Below the pieces are notes generated by a model. That model was not told the DNA's origin, ran no database searches, and was given only the letters and a program-made list of their open reading frames with translations. Below are positions 32,833 through 44,639 of a stretch of DNA of 64,000 bases, piece by piece; the stretch's first letter is position 1, and each line of letters starts with the position of its first letter. The position numbers and the translations under genes were made by a program. Source of the stretch: Corallium rubrum (Eukaryota; Cnidaria; Anthozoa; Scleralcyonacea; Coralliidae); assembly GCA_964035015.1 (NCBI GenBank), contig OZ036008.1, forward strand, positions 8,148,504 to 8,212,503. The letters run 5' to 3'.

Positions 32833-34409
32833 ATTGTGTAAGGTATTCATGGGTTTCGAGTGCAATTTGGAAAAAAACAACATGCACGAGTGAGTTTTTC
32901 AAAGACTATCAAAATTGCACAAGTCTGAAGAACGAGTGCTATTTGACGTCTTTGAAAAACTCAGGAGGAGGTATCGTTTTAACGAAAAAAACATGCTATT
33001 TACTAATAATATACATGAAAATATGGTCAAGTGTACTTACATTACAGTGGACTGCAAAGTTTGGTCCGCGCGGGGGACACGTTCCCCGCGCAATTTTTTC
33101 TTGTCGAGTATATACGAGTCGTATATTTGGTTGTTTAAAACGCTTCGCTTCTACCACTACTCGAAAAAGTTTACTTAAAGCACTAAGAATCTTCTAGTTT
33201 TCTTGCAGGTACTTTACTTGACAATGAGAAAGAATAATTAGCTTCAAATTTGAACGAATTGTTCTCCACTATAATTCAACATTATGGCCGCCATCTTTGT
33301 CAATTTTGTGCGGGAAAAGCCTACGTACGAGGTTGGAAAATACCATGTGTCAAAATCCGCCGTGGAACGTGATTGGCTCTTCTCAGTTTTAATTGTTTTT
33401 GATTGGTTGATTGGCTTTAAAATTTGCGTTGTATTTCCTAAAACTATAAAGAATGAATTTCAAGTTTCCCACCCACGCTTTTATATTGTTACCAAGATAT
33501 CAATCAACTAGACTGCTGATTTTTAGACGAATTGTAATAATTAGAACACCATTTGGAGAAAAAGGAGATTGAAATAAATCTTATTAAAAACCTACTTTTT
33601 ATGCAAAAGAGAATGGCAGTTTTACTGCTTGAAATTTAATAAAAAAAGTTAAAAGGGATTCACCACACAAGACTGACCAATGTTTTGTAATTTTCAATGT
33701 TTGCTCAACCAGGCGGTACTGGTTATGTTAATTACTGCCTTGGCAATAGAAGTGTTCCTAAAATATTGTCGCAATTCGTTTGCTCTGCCTGACCAATAGG
33801 CCATTCAGGCGCGCAACTAGGGGTTGGAGGGGGTTGGGGTGGTGTTGCAACCCCTGCCCTTTTTAACCCCTGCCCTTTTTGTGAGACCTCTAATACTAGG
33901 TTAGACATTAGATAAACAGATAATTAATCGTCTGTTGTAGTACGCAATACAATTCTCCGCAAACCTGGCGAGACTCAGAGGCTTCTAGCAGTATGATAAA
34001 TTTTAAATAATGCGAGACTAAAATAAAAATTTCCGCAACCGAAAATACGAGAAAAGCGTCCTCAAAATGCAGGAAATGCCGTTTCAGAGACCCAAAATTC
34101 AAAAATCGTTCGGGGGGGGGGGGGGGGGGCATGCCCCCGGACCCCCCGTAGTCCCAAACTGTTTAGAAACTGCCCTCGAATTTTCTAGTCCTGCCATTTG
34201 TACCAGAATGCTTTGCCAGTATTCTAGGGTTTCGGCTAAAAGGGATCACTCAAAGGGAGCCGTCCAGCCCTTTCGTTGCCTTTCCAAAATATGTCGTGAA
34301 ATACGTTTTTTGTAAAAGCTAGCAGGTAAACCATATTTCTGATTAGTCTGTTCGGTTTTATGTTGTGGTTAGGGTATCAAAAAGATTGCTAAAATCTCGA
34401 GACTCACTG

Positions 34410-35064
34410 TTGTGTTTCTCTGGTTCAATATCTGAACCACCTGGAATCCAAATTAGAGACGAAATTGTTGAAAGAGTCAATACCTTTAAGTTACTACGGA
34501 AAACAAATCGACTATTATACCACCTAAGAGAGTGCAGGAAATCAAACCTTCCCACGGAAGTAGGGCTAACATTATACAAATCTAAAGTAAGACCAATTGT
34601 AGAATATACCTCCCCCGTTTGGGGTGGTCTTCCAAGTTGCCTTGAAAACGAGATCGAGCGGATACAGTCAAGAAGTCTTCGTATTCTTGCCGGTCTGGAA
34701 AAGAATAGCTTACCTGAACTTAGCAGCAGAAGAGAGACTGCCACTAAACGCGAAATTGAGAGGATAGTAAATGATCTAAGCCATCCCTGTCGTAGCTTAA
34801 TTCCTGATGCAATCAATAATACATACAATTTAAGAGCGAGCAATGCAAATGGACGGACCTACATATTTTCAGGAACTGAAAGACATAAAAGATCCTTTCT
34901 TGCACGTGCATACAAATTTTGTAACTTGGCCTTCATTTTTATCTTGTATAATATATATATATTGTTTTTATTCTTGTAAATGTTTTAACCAACATTTTAT
35001 ATTATGTTATACTCATTTCACTATATATTATAATCCAAGATGGATGATTAAAGATTATTATTAA
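34410..35064 (+). mobile_element. 5'-truncated LINE, reverse transcriptase C-terminal region
   Basis: An insertion relative to E1. It encodes in one frame RDEIVERVNTFKLL followed directly by RKTNRLLYHLRECRKSNL and LYKSKVRPIVEYTSPVW, the well-known C-terminal segment of CR1/L2/Jockey-type reverse transcriptases. The usual linker between FKLL and the next helix is missing, suggesting an internal deletion. Coding ends at 34979; the tail ends GATTATTATTAAA. Not functional. Confidence 0.8.
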
Positions 35065-35794
35065 ACTTGACGACAAATTTGGAAACAACAAATTTGGCGA
35101 TATAATTTGGAAAAGCCGCGAAAGGACTGGACAGGTCCTTTTGAGTTATCCCTTTTAGACGAAACCCTAGAATACTGGCAAAGCATTCTGGTAGTTGTAG
35201 TCAACCCAACGCCATTCACGTCAACGTGCAAATGCTCTATAGATCGTTTTCATTCACGTGATCGGTGTCCCCATTAGGGTGGTGAAACAATACGAAATAT
35301 TTGAATAAGAATAGAGCTAAATTCCCATAGGATAATGATAGTACTCCAATATGGCCGCCGTGACGTCAGATGAAAACGATCTATTGATCTATTCATTTGA
35401 TGAAGTTCGTTGGACAACTTCCTGCTTTGAATTGGATTGGTGTTAGAGTAAGTCATATTTCTTATTGGTTGTTCAAAAACCACAAACCAATTAAATTCAA
35501 AGCAGGAAAGGTCCAACAAATTTGGTCAACTGAATTATCAGACAGAACAACAGAACTGCGCCACGACGTGCAGTAGAGCTACTTCAAATTAACCCCCCCA
35601 CACACACAGCAGGACATGATTTTCCCAGCAGGACATAGCAGCTGGCTTTAATGAATAGTTACAGTAAAAACCCGCTAACACGAACCTACATTTCACCAAA
35701 TCAGCCTGGGATAGGTTCTCATATTCTTATATTATATTATACTATATATAAATTATTAATTTCAGCCTGTAGTGCAATGACACCATGAACAATA

Positions 35795-35804
35795 CCTTAA
35801 AAGG
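35795..35804 (+). promoter_or_regulatory. CArG box upstream of Kelch gene 3
   Basis: CCTTAAAAGG, 423 bp before the start codon, or about 160 bp after removing the proposed intron. Confidence 0.45.
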
Positions 35805-35920
35805 ATCGGGGTTACGGGTAATTTTTACCGCTAGAATTAAATAGGCGTTGGTTTCAATTCGAACAAGAACACTTCGACGTCTCACTCTGTTGCTGCGGTG
35901 TCGTTAACATTTCCGAAAAG

Positions 35921-36183
35921 GTAAATTACTAATTCTTAGATCATTAGAGTAATGTGAAAGAATGTTGCATTCAGTGCTGTGTATTGAAAATTAACTTGAG
36001 AGGATGGTGTAGTTCCAAGATTTAACAAACAGACGACTTTCGAGTGCTGAAGTGAAAGCGTTCACAAGGGAAAGCCCTTCGCAAGGGCTTGTGTTGCAGG
36101 ATGTGGAAGAGTTGTTGGTCTTAACGTCTTGTATTTCATTGTTTTGTAATCACCCTTGTGTTTTTACATCAATATTGTTGTAG
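35921..36183 (+). other. Probable 5'UTR intron of Kelch gene 3
   Basis: Donor CGAAAAG/GTAAAT and acceptor ATTGTTGTAG/ATTGCC, 263 nt, matching the candidate before gene 2 in position and sequence. Confidence 0.5.
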
Positions 36184-36226
36184 ATTGCCAACATTTCCAA
36201 GATATGTTATCTGAAACTCAGAGAAG

Positions 36227-37768
36227 ATGAATCCCGTTGAACAAGGATACGAGGACGAGAGATTTCAGAATTTCGTCGACGATAATTTCCACTGTCCAAT
36301 TTGTATGAACGTTTTAAAAGAACCAGTTCAGTGCCGTCGTCACGAGCATTACTATTGCACGCCGTGTATAACAAGGCACTTGAGAGAGACATCTCAAAGA
36401 TGCCCGTTGTGCATGGAGGTTCTGACGGTGGAAACACTGAAAGAACCTTCAAGAATGGTCAGTAATTATTTGTACCCATTGAAGATCAACTGTGACTTCG
36501 CTTCCAGAGGCTGTCGTCATGTCGTCGAGCTGGGACTGCTGAAAACTCATGTCAAAAACTGTGAGTTTTCTCCAGTGGCTTGTTCGATTGATGGCTGTTT
36601 GATGATGGTAAACAAACGAGATGTACAGCATCACGAAACGCAAGTCTGTGAATTTCGAAAGCTAAAGTGTGATGACTGTGGTGAGGAGGTGCAGTACAAG
36701 AAATACAACACACACGGCTGTGTTTTGAGCAAGGAAATGGCTAAAATAAAGATGAATCAAGCTGAGATGAAAGATCAACTGGGTGGCCAAGAAGACATGA
36801 TGAAAGAGATGAGAGGAATGATGGCTGAAATGAAAGACGAAATTATGAAATTAACCAAGCCAGTCACGGTTGGTTTACCAAGAGGAGATATCATCGTGGC
36901 GGGGGGGTATGATGGTACTTCCTGCCTGAATTCCGCAGAAATATTTAGTTGGCGGACAAGAACCTGGGTACCACTGCCACCAATGAAACAACGTCGTTCA
37001 ACGCCATCTTCGTTCATCTGTCAGGACGGAATTATTGTTAATGGAGGGTTCAATGGCAAGTCTAGCACTGATTGCATGGAAGGAATAAACATGAATCAGG
37101 AAGATAAAGAATGGTTTGCCTACCCTGCGAAATTACCGTTCAAGTGCAATGGACACGTGACTGTTGTTCATCAGGAGAGTCTGATAGTGACAGGAGGATA
37201 TGATGACAAAGGTAAAGCCTCTGACGGTATTTATAAAGTTTTAATCAAACCTCCTTACACAATCGAGTCAGTATGTCGTATGAAACAACCGAGATGTAAT
37301 CATGGGGCAGTAGTTTACAATAATGAGGTTTTGATTGCTGGAGGGACGACAACTAACAGCCACGCAGATAGTGTTGCCAGTGTTGTCTTGTACGATGTGA
37401 ATAAAAATAAGATTAAAGAAATGCCGCCATTACCTTTTGAAGTGTGTGGTATGGCAACTGTTTGTCATGGTGATAGCTTAGTTGTTATGGGAGGTTGGGA
37501 TAAGAAACGTGAGGTTCTTAACAAGGTTGTTATGTACAATATTGAAACAGGAGAATGTCGAATGTTACCGAATATGAATGTTAAGAGAGTAGGATGTGTG
37601 GCTATTGTTACTGGCAATACAATTGTAGTGATGGGAGGATTGGATGAGAAAGGAAAACGTCTTAATTCAGTAGAATGTTTCAAGTTTGATCATGAGGTAT
37701 GGGAAGAACTTCCTCCCATGACAGAACCCAGGGGATTTGCAACTGCTGTAGTTAAACCCATTGTCTAA
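36227..37768 (+). CDS. RING / NRDP1-type zinc finger / coiled-coil / Kelch protein, copy 3
   Basis: 513 residues, intact, one shorter than copy 2 because blade 3 reads GGYDDKGK instead of GGYDGNKGK. All RING and zinc-finger Cys/His are kept. The RING region is the most diverged of the four: EDERFQNF, RRHEHYYC, QRCPLCME. Paralog-specific residues at propeller positions include C after GGYDGTS (blade 1), CN after QPR (blade 4 strand), G after EVC, L after the sixth GG, and GF after the final EPR. The coiled coil has P for Q just before the propeller (TKPVTVGL). Presumed substrate-recognising ubiquitin ligase, by family inference only. Confidence 0.92.
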   Translation: MNPVEQGYEDERFQNFVDDNFHCPICMNVLKEPVQCRRHEHYYCTPCITRHLRETSQRCPLCMEVLTVETLKEPSRMVSNYLYPLKINCDFASRGCRHVVELGLLKTHVKNCEFSPVACSIDGCLMMVNKRDVQHHETQVCEFRKLKCDDCGEEVQYKKYNTHGCVLSKEMAKIKMNQAEMKDQLGGQEDMMKEMRGMMAEMKDEIMKLTKPVTVGLPRGDIIVAGGYDGTSCLNSAEIFSWRTRTWVPLPPMKQRRSTPSSFICQDGIIVNGGFNGKSSTDCMEGINMNQEDKEWFAYPAKLPFKCNGHVTVVHQESLIVTGGYDDKGKASDGIYKVLIKPPYTIESVCRMKQPRCNHGAVVYNNEVLIAGGTTTNSHADSVASVVLYDVNKNKIKEMPPLPFEVCGMATVCHGDSLVVMGGWDKKREVLNKVVMYNIETGECRMLPNMNVKRVGCVAIVTGNTIVVMGGLDEKGKRLNSVECFKFDHEVWEELPPMTEPRGFATAVVKPIV

Positions 37769-40480
37769 AATGTTTAATTTATTAAAAGGGACTAGTCACA
37801 TTCTGTTTTGTGCATGTCCATAGGATTGTCAACATTTTGATTTGAGTTCTTAGAAAGTTTGATAATATTTTGATAAATATTAATAACATTTTGATAAAAG
37901 TCTTGGCCAAAAGACTTCCACAGATTATCTGGTTTCCAGCAAAATAAAAATCAAGCAACATTTATACAGCAACTTCTAGTGTGGTATGAAGTGTCATGAA
38001 AACAGCTCCCTTAGGATTTGTGTGCTAAAGTTGATTTTTTATTAGTTGACTAGTTGTCAAACTATCAGAAAATGATGGGGTTCAAATTTTCAACCTTTCA
38101 ACATACAGGGGGCTTGAGAGCTCAGAAAATTTGAACTGCTTTTTTTGATAGTCTGACACACCTAGTCAACTCATAAAAGAAATAAAAATCAACTTAATAG
38201 CATGAAAATCTTAGAGGAGCTGTTTTCACGACACTTCATACCACAATATTAGGGCTGGGATCAAGTCAAGGAAAGGTTTTTCAGTCACTCCTATTAGCCA
38301 TGTCTCTGACCCCTTGACCCCCCTGTATATTGAAAGGTTGAAAATTTGAACTCCATCATTTTCCAATAGTTTGACATCTAGTCAATTCAAAAAAGAAGAA
38401 AAAATCAACTTTAGCATTCATATCCTACGGGATTACACTTTATACCACACTATTCCTGATCTGTCTTCAGACTGCATTCTTCAAATTTTCTACATCTCAG
38501 AAAAGTTTCAAATCAATATACCTTAGAGGCCTCTGGTGGCATAATATTGTTTCCTGCTACTACCAATACAAGTGGTTGTATCTGATAAAGTGGCCATCTT
38601 GTTTACAAACCAGGTCAACATGAACTATTGGCCATATAGAATGAGAATAAGCGTATTGAATTTCCAGTAGAGTCCCCACAACAAAAACAAAGAACATGCT
38701 CAAAACAGATTGTAGTCCCCCTTTAAGAAAATTGTGATAGACAGGGATGTAGAAAGCAGGGTCTTTGCAAGGATAAGCTCAGAAATTTCTATATTAGAAT
38801 GTTGTTTCTATACTTTATCACTAAAGCAGTACCTCGTTATTATTCATAAATGTTTTATGAATATTCATTATTTCTACCAAAAAATAATTACTACACACTT
38901 TTTATAATGCAAACTTGTAGATTTCAATAGATCTCAGTTGATACATAGTTAATAGAAAATAATCATGGTTTGGAAACTCATGATTCATTTTGAAAGGTAC
39001 CTGTAGATGCACAAATGCCTTTGTTTTAGCTTCATGACTATTTAAACAGCACGGTTGAGTGATTCATCTCAAACTTTGCTATTAGATGATAAGCTTCATT
39101 ATACAGAAAACACAATATGTTCAGTAACCGTGAAGGTGCACAAATTTTCATAAACCTGAACAAAAACATAAAACAATGACTTTTGTCGAACTTCCAAACC
39201 ATGGTTATTTTGTATTAACTATGGTTGATTACATAATATTTAAATCCTATACAGTTTGGACACAAATATTGTATTTGATTTATCCAATTCACACATCTAA
39301 TTGTTCAGATTTATCAACAATTTTAAAGATATAAGCTGAGAAAATCGATTAGAACGTTCATGTAAATCAGGACGAATTTTTATCTGATTTACAACACCTG
39401 ATTAATCATTCGTTCTTTTGAATTTCTTTCATGAATTATTAGTGAATTGGATAAAACATTTACTGACTCAACTTATTGTTTAATCCATTCCTGCCTGAGC
39501 TGGCCAAAAATGGCCTCCGTATTGTTTTACTCATCTAACACCAGGCAATTTTACTTCTCAAATGGACAACCCTCGGACATCTTAAGCAGCAATGGGTTAA
39601 AGTATTTCCTTAGGCCTATGGAAGTGAAGTATCAGTTTACCATCACATGAGACTTTTCATTATTTCATTTTTTTCATTATTTGTCTGATTTTTATGGCAA
39701 AGTGTCTGATAAAGTTGTTTTGTGCAGAAATTTTGCAAGAATCAAGGTCTTGATCTGATATTTGAGCTATTTAGTATCATCAACTACGGCATTTAATCAT
39801 GTATCACTATGGAGAAGGAATGTATCACTTTCTTCCAAATGATTCAAAAGAAAAATTAGTGAATATTACCTACTTGACACACAACTAAAATAATGAATAA
39901 TGAAAAAAAAGAAGCCTCGTTGGCTCTTGAAAATTTTGGTGATGGTAAACTGACACCTTAATTCCATTTATGGGCCTTATAGAGTTTATAAACTATGTAG
40001 GTTTTTTTTTAATATTTATGCCAAGAGATTGAAATCCTTGTTTGACCCATTACTCTCTGGCTAGGCTAAAGGGTTTTACTTTCACGAGTAAATTATCTGC
40101 CATTAGGTCAGGCATGGATCCCTTTTAACACTTTTTCACCTCTGAGGCTAGCTGAGGGGTCTGTTTGTGATGAGTAAATTGCCTGATAAAATGGCTATTT
40201 TTGGGCCATCCCAGGCAGAAATGGGTTAAACATTGAAACCAAAGCATCTGTTGTTAATTAAATTTGATGCATGTTACGTGAAGGAAGTTCATTGTAAATA
40301 TATATAATCATTTGACGTTTGAAATGACTTGCAATTTTGTAATCATTCTGGACTATGTAGAAGTAGTATTAATAAACTTTTCTTTAAAAGTTGTATATTC
40401 AGTCTCCAAGACCAAGGTTTGCTTGCCTTTTTTTGATGATTAAAGTTTTTTAAATGATAAATTGTTATGTTATTTGTTTA
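37769..40480. repeat. Duplicated 3' block D3
   Basis: Homologous to D1, D2 and D4 with the extra segment of about 70 bp (about 39999-40068) but only one of the tandem 140-bp units and neither hAT-like MITE. It lacks part of the 22203-22510-type foldback left arm. No gene is seen. Confidence 0.8.
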
Positions 40481-43103
40481 AGGTAGTAGCATAGTTTCGA
40501 ATGCAATTTGGGAAGAAAAAAAATATGCACTCGTGAGTTTTTCGAAGACTACAAAATTGGACAAGTCTGAAGGACTAGTACTAGCACTATTTGAGGTCTT
40601 TGAAAAACTCACGAGTGTATGTCTTTTTAACGAAAAAACCCGAAAAAACCTTGCTATTTAATTAATAATATACATGAAAAATTGCTCAAGTCAACTGTAC
40701 GACATTTACAGCGCCCTTTCATTCCGTCCACTCCTCGTATATTTCGTTGTTTAAAAACGCTTCGCTTCTACCACTAATCAAAAAAGTTTACTTAAAGCAC
40801 TAAGAATCTTCTAGTTTTCTTGCAGGTACTTTACTTGACAATGAGAAAGAGAAATTAGCTTCAAATTTGAACGAATTGTTCTCCACTATAATTCAACATT
40901 ATGGCCGCCATCTTTGTCAATTTTGTGCGGAAAAAGCCTGGGTACGAGCATAGATATAGATTGCTGACTCAATCTCGTACCCAGAGCCAAATATGCCCGG
41001 CCGCGCGGGCAAGTTGAGATTGTTGCTGACTGTAATATAATTTATAGCGCACGCGCGCGCCAACATGAGTAATCCAAGATGGCGGCTCAACCGGTCAAAA
41101 ATCATAGACAGTGCATAGGAAAAACGATGTTTTTCGCATTTTACGTCCGCCCACTGTTTCCGATCCCGTTCGACCACCTTTTTTGGGGAAGAACTACCTA
41201 TTGTGAAGGTCTTGGATGAAAATCGTACAATTTGAGTGGAATTAACAACAAAATAATCGATCGTTAAATGTTTTTATTTTTTGCCAATCATAGATATAGA
41301 ACTGGAACTTTCACCTGATTGCTGCTGCAGATTGTATGGTATAATATGCTTTAGAAAGCTAATTTTGGGTTAAATGTACTTGTTGAAGTAAAATTCTGTC
41401 TCAGTTTAACGCAAAAGATGTATATAATACTTCGTGTTTAAAAGAAGCGAATTAGATAGTAAAATGTTCACTGGAGTTAATGCGTAGTGTATAACTATAT
41501 TCTACAAAATAGTGAAAATTACTGAGGACAGATCGCTATCTGTTTGTCCACTAACACGTAAGCTTTCCATCTCGTATCTTGCACAGAACGTCCTAGAATC
41601 TTCCAACACCTCAAAACTAACCAAAACCTTTATTTTCGGCCAGAAATGTCTCGAACCGACCAAGTGACCGCAAGTGACTGTTTCGGCAACATTTAACGAT
41701 CGATTATTTTGTTGTTAATTCCACTCAAATTGTACGATTTTCATCCAAGACCTTCACAATAGGTAGTTCTTCCCAAAAAAAGGTGGTCGAACGGGATCGG
41801 AAACAGTGGGCGGACGTAAAATGCGAAAAACATCGTTTTTCCTATGCACTGTCTATGATTTTTGACCGGTTGAGCCGCCATCTTGGATTTTCAAATTTGG
41901 CGCGCCTCTTCAGCCGAGTCAGTAATCTAGGTCTCCTATATCTATGGGTACGAGGTTGGAAAATACCATGTGGTCAAAATACGGGGTGGAACGTGATTGG
42001 CTCTTCTCAGTTTTAATTGTTTTTGATTGGTTGATTGGCTTTAAAATTTGCCTTGTATTAATTTCCTAAAACTATAAAGAATGAATTTCAAATTTCCCAC
42101 CCACACTTTTATATTGTTACCAAGATATCAATCAACTAGATTGCTGATTTTTAGACGAATTGTAATAATTAGAACACCATTTGGAGAAAAAGGAGATTGA
42201 AATAAATCTTATTAAAAACCTACTTCTTATGCAAAAGAGAATGGTAGTTTTACTGCTTGAAATTTAATAAAAAAGTTAAAAGGGATTCTCCACACAAAAC
42301 TGACCAATATTTTGTAATTTTCAATGTTTGCTCATACCAGGCGGTACTGGTTATGTTAATTAGCAGTAGCTAAAATATTCCTAAAATATTGTCGCAATTT
42401 GTTTGCTTTGCCTGACCAACAGGCCATTCAGGCGCGCAGCTAGGAGGGGGGGGGGGGGGGGGTTGCAACCCCTGCCCTTTTTAACCCCTGCCCTTTTTAA
42501 CCCCTGCCCTTCTTGTGAGACCTCTAATACTAGGTTAGACATTAGATAAACAGATAATTAATCGTCTGTTGTAGTACGCAATACAATTCTCCGCAAATCT
42601 GGTGAGACTCAGAGGCTTCTAGCAGTGGGCCCGGGCGTCAGCCAGGCTGAATATAATTATGATAAATTTTAAATAATGCGAGACCAAAATAAAAATTTCC
42701 GCAACCGAAAATACGAGAAAAGCGTCCTCGAAATGCAGGAAATGCCGTTTCAGAAACCCAAAATTCAAAAATGTTTCGGGGGGGGATGCCCCCGGACCCC
42801 CCGTAGTCCCAAACTGTTGAGAAACCACCCTCGAAATTTTCTAGTCCCTGCCATTTGTACCAGAATGCTTTGCCAGTATTCTAGGGTTTCGGCTAAAAGG
42901 GATCACTCAAAGGGAGCCGTCCAGTCCTTTCGATGCCTTTCCAAAATATGTCGTGAAATATGTTTTTTGTAAAAGCTAGGAGGTAAACCATATTTCGGAT
43001 TAGTCTGCTAGGGTTTATGTTGTGGTTAGGGTATTGAAAAGATTGCTAAAATCTCGAGACTCACTGAAAGCTGACGACAAATTTGGAAACAACAAATTTA
43101 ACG
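40480..43103. repeat. Duplicated block E3
   Basis: Nearly identical to E1 from the TTTCGAATGCAATTTGGG start through the G-homopolymer repeat, including the 1-kb foldback and the same hairpin. It breaks off at about 43103, inside the palindrome completed in E1 and E2, where a short unique stretch leads into A'. Confidence 0.8.
40949..41946. mobile_element. Foldback element with 8-bp target duplication (E3)
   Basis: Copy of 24307-25293 at the same site, with GGTACGAG on both sides (40941-40948 and 41947-41954). It differs mainly by small indels, so it was copied as part of the block and not inserted independently. Confidence 0.85.
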
Positions 43104-44639
43104 ACATATTTTGGAAAAAGGAAAATTCGAGTGTAGAATATATACATTAAGTCTTTAAATGTATGCTGTAACATGCTTGCAACACTGCTGTAACAACGTG
43201 TTGACATATGTGAACAACATTGATAAATGAACATTATTCATCATTGTTTCAACAAGTTGTTACTGCTTGATGAAACAACAACCGTTGTTCATGCATGTTG
43301 TAACAACCGAAGAACGTGTTGATACATCAACCATGTTCACCATTGTTGTAACATTGTTGTTCATCGTTGTTATTTCGTCATGCTGTTACAACACGTTGTA
43401 TCATGTGCGAACAACGTTGTTGGCTATAAAAAATGTGCTGTTGGAACAACTTGTTCATGACTGTTGATTTATCCGTGAACAAGTTGTTCGAACCATAAGT
43501 GAACAATAATAATAATAATAAACTTTCTTTCAGTGTCTAGATTCTTTAGCATTGACAGCTAATTGGGGACACTATTTACCTAAATTAGTTACATAAAATG
43601 TTTCCTAACATTAGATACAAAGAAGAAAAGCCGCGACCTGCGTTGCGTTCACCTTGAGAGAGTACCAAGATACGAATGTTCTTCCTTCAAGCTCTCCTTC
43701 AACCGAGGTACGAAGAACAGCCATCGTTTCTTCAAACTCTCCAAGATACGAAAAAGAAAGGAATTACGTCGTCTTCTTGCCTTCTTCGAAGTTGAAATAA
43801 GGTCCTTGCCTCTTTCTTCTTCTTCGATCAGAGCCGCCTTCCTTCCTTGAACAAACAGCCTGCTCGCAGGCTAGAGAACAAACAGAATTTGTTGGCAACT
43901 TGTTCACGGCGAGCAGCACAACATTGTTCACGCCTGTTGACAACCGTGAACAAGTTGTGCGTTTTTACGCGTGTATTTGGACTGGTCCGGGAGTCCCACA
44001 CAAAAGTTAAAATTATAAGCATACGACCACCAAAAAGATAAGGTAGGCAATTTGTACTTTTGTACATGGCTTCTTGGTCACTCTTGTAACATATTCTGAA
44101 ATAATCCCTTCGTAATTTTCATGATTTTTTTTTAAAACACAAATGAATAGTGGAGTCTTACTTAGTCTTCACTGTCTGGTTGTTGTTGCCACGGTTAGTT
44201 CCCACTTCTCTAGACTTTCTCAAAGTCCTTTAAAATAAGTTTTCAAACATTTTTGACCTTTCGACATTTACTTCTCTTGCAATGTTTACTCAAATCTCGT
44301 ATCCAGACCCGCGCGTTCCCAAAGTCACAATTTTTATACTCTGCAAATTCACGCATGCGCAAACGTTTGGCAGCGACGCAGATCAAGACATATCAAGATA
44401 TCGAGGCATATCAAAATGAAAATCCTTGTCACAGACCATAGTACATGCCTACTCTTTTACAGACAAAGATTTTGCTTGTTTTTGATTTTCTGGAAAAAAC
44501 TAGGGAAAATTTTTCTTAACTTTTCCGTTAACCAAATTTTGGTGAATCTCTTTCATGAAGTTCTTGTAATGTCTGGAATGGAAAGATTAAGAAGTGCAAT
44601 GAATATTAACAACAGAGGAAATACAACTAATTGATTTTC

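Larger units (their letters stand above)
32833..36226. repeat. Duplicated block E2, ending in the 5' flank of Kelch gene 3
   Basis: Homologous to E1/E3 but without the 1-kb foldback (empty site near 33324) and with a LINE inserted between the arms of the CCAGAATGCTTTGCC palindrome. It ends with the gene 3 flank, including CCTTAAAAGG and a 5'UTR intron candidate. Confidence 0.75.
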
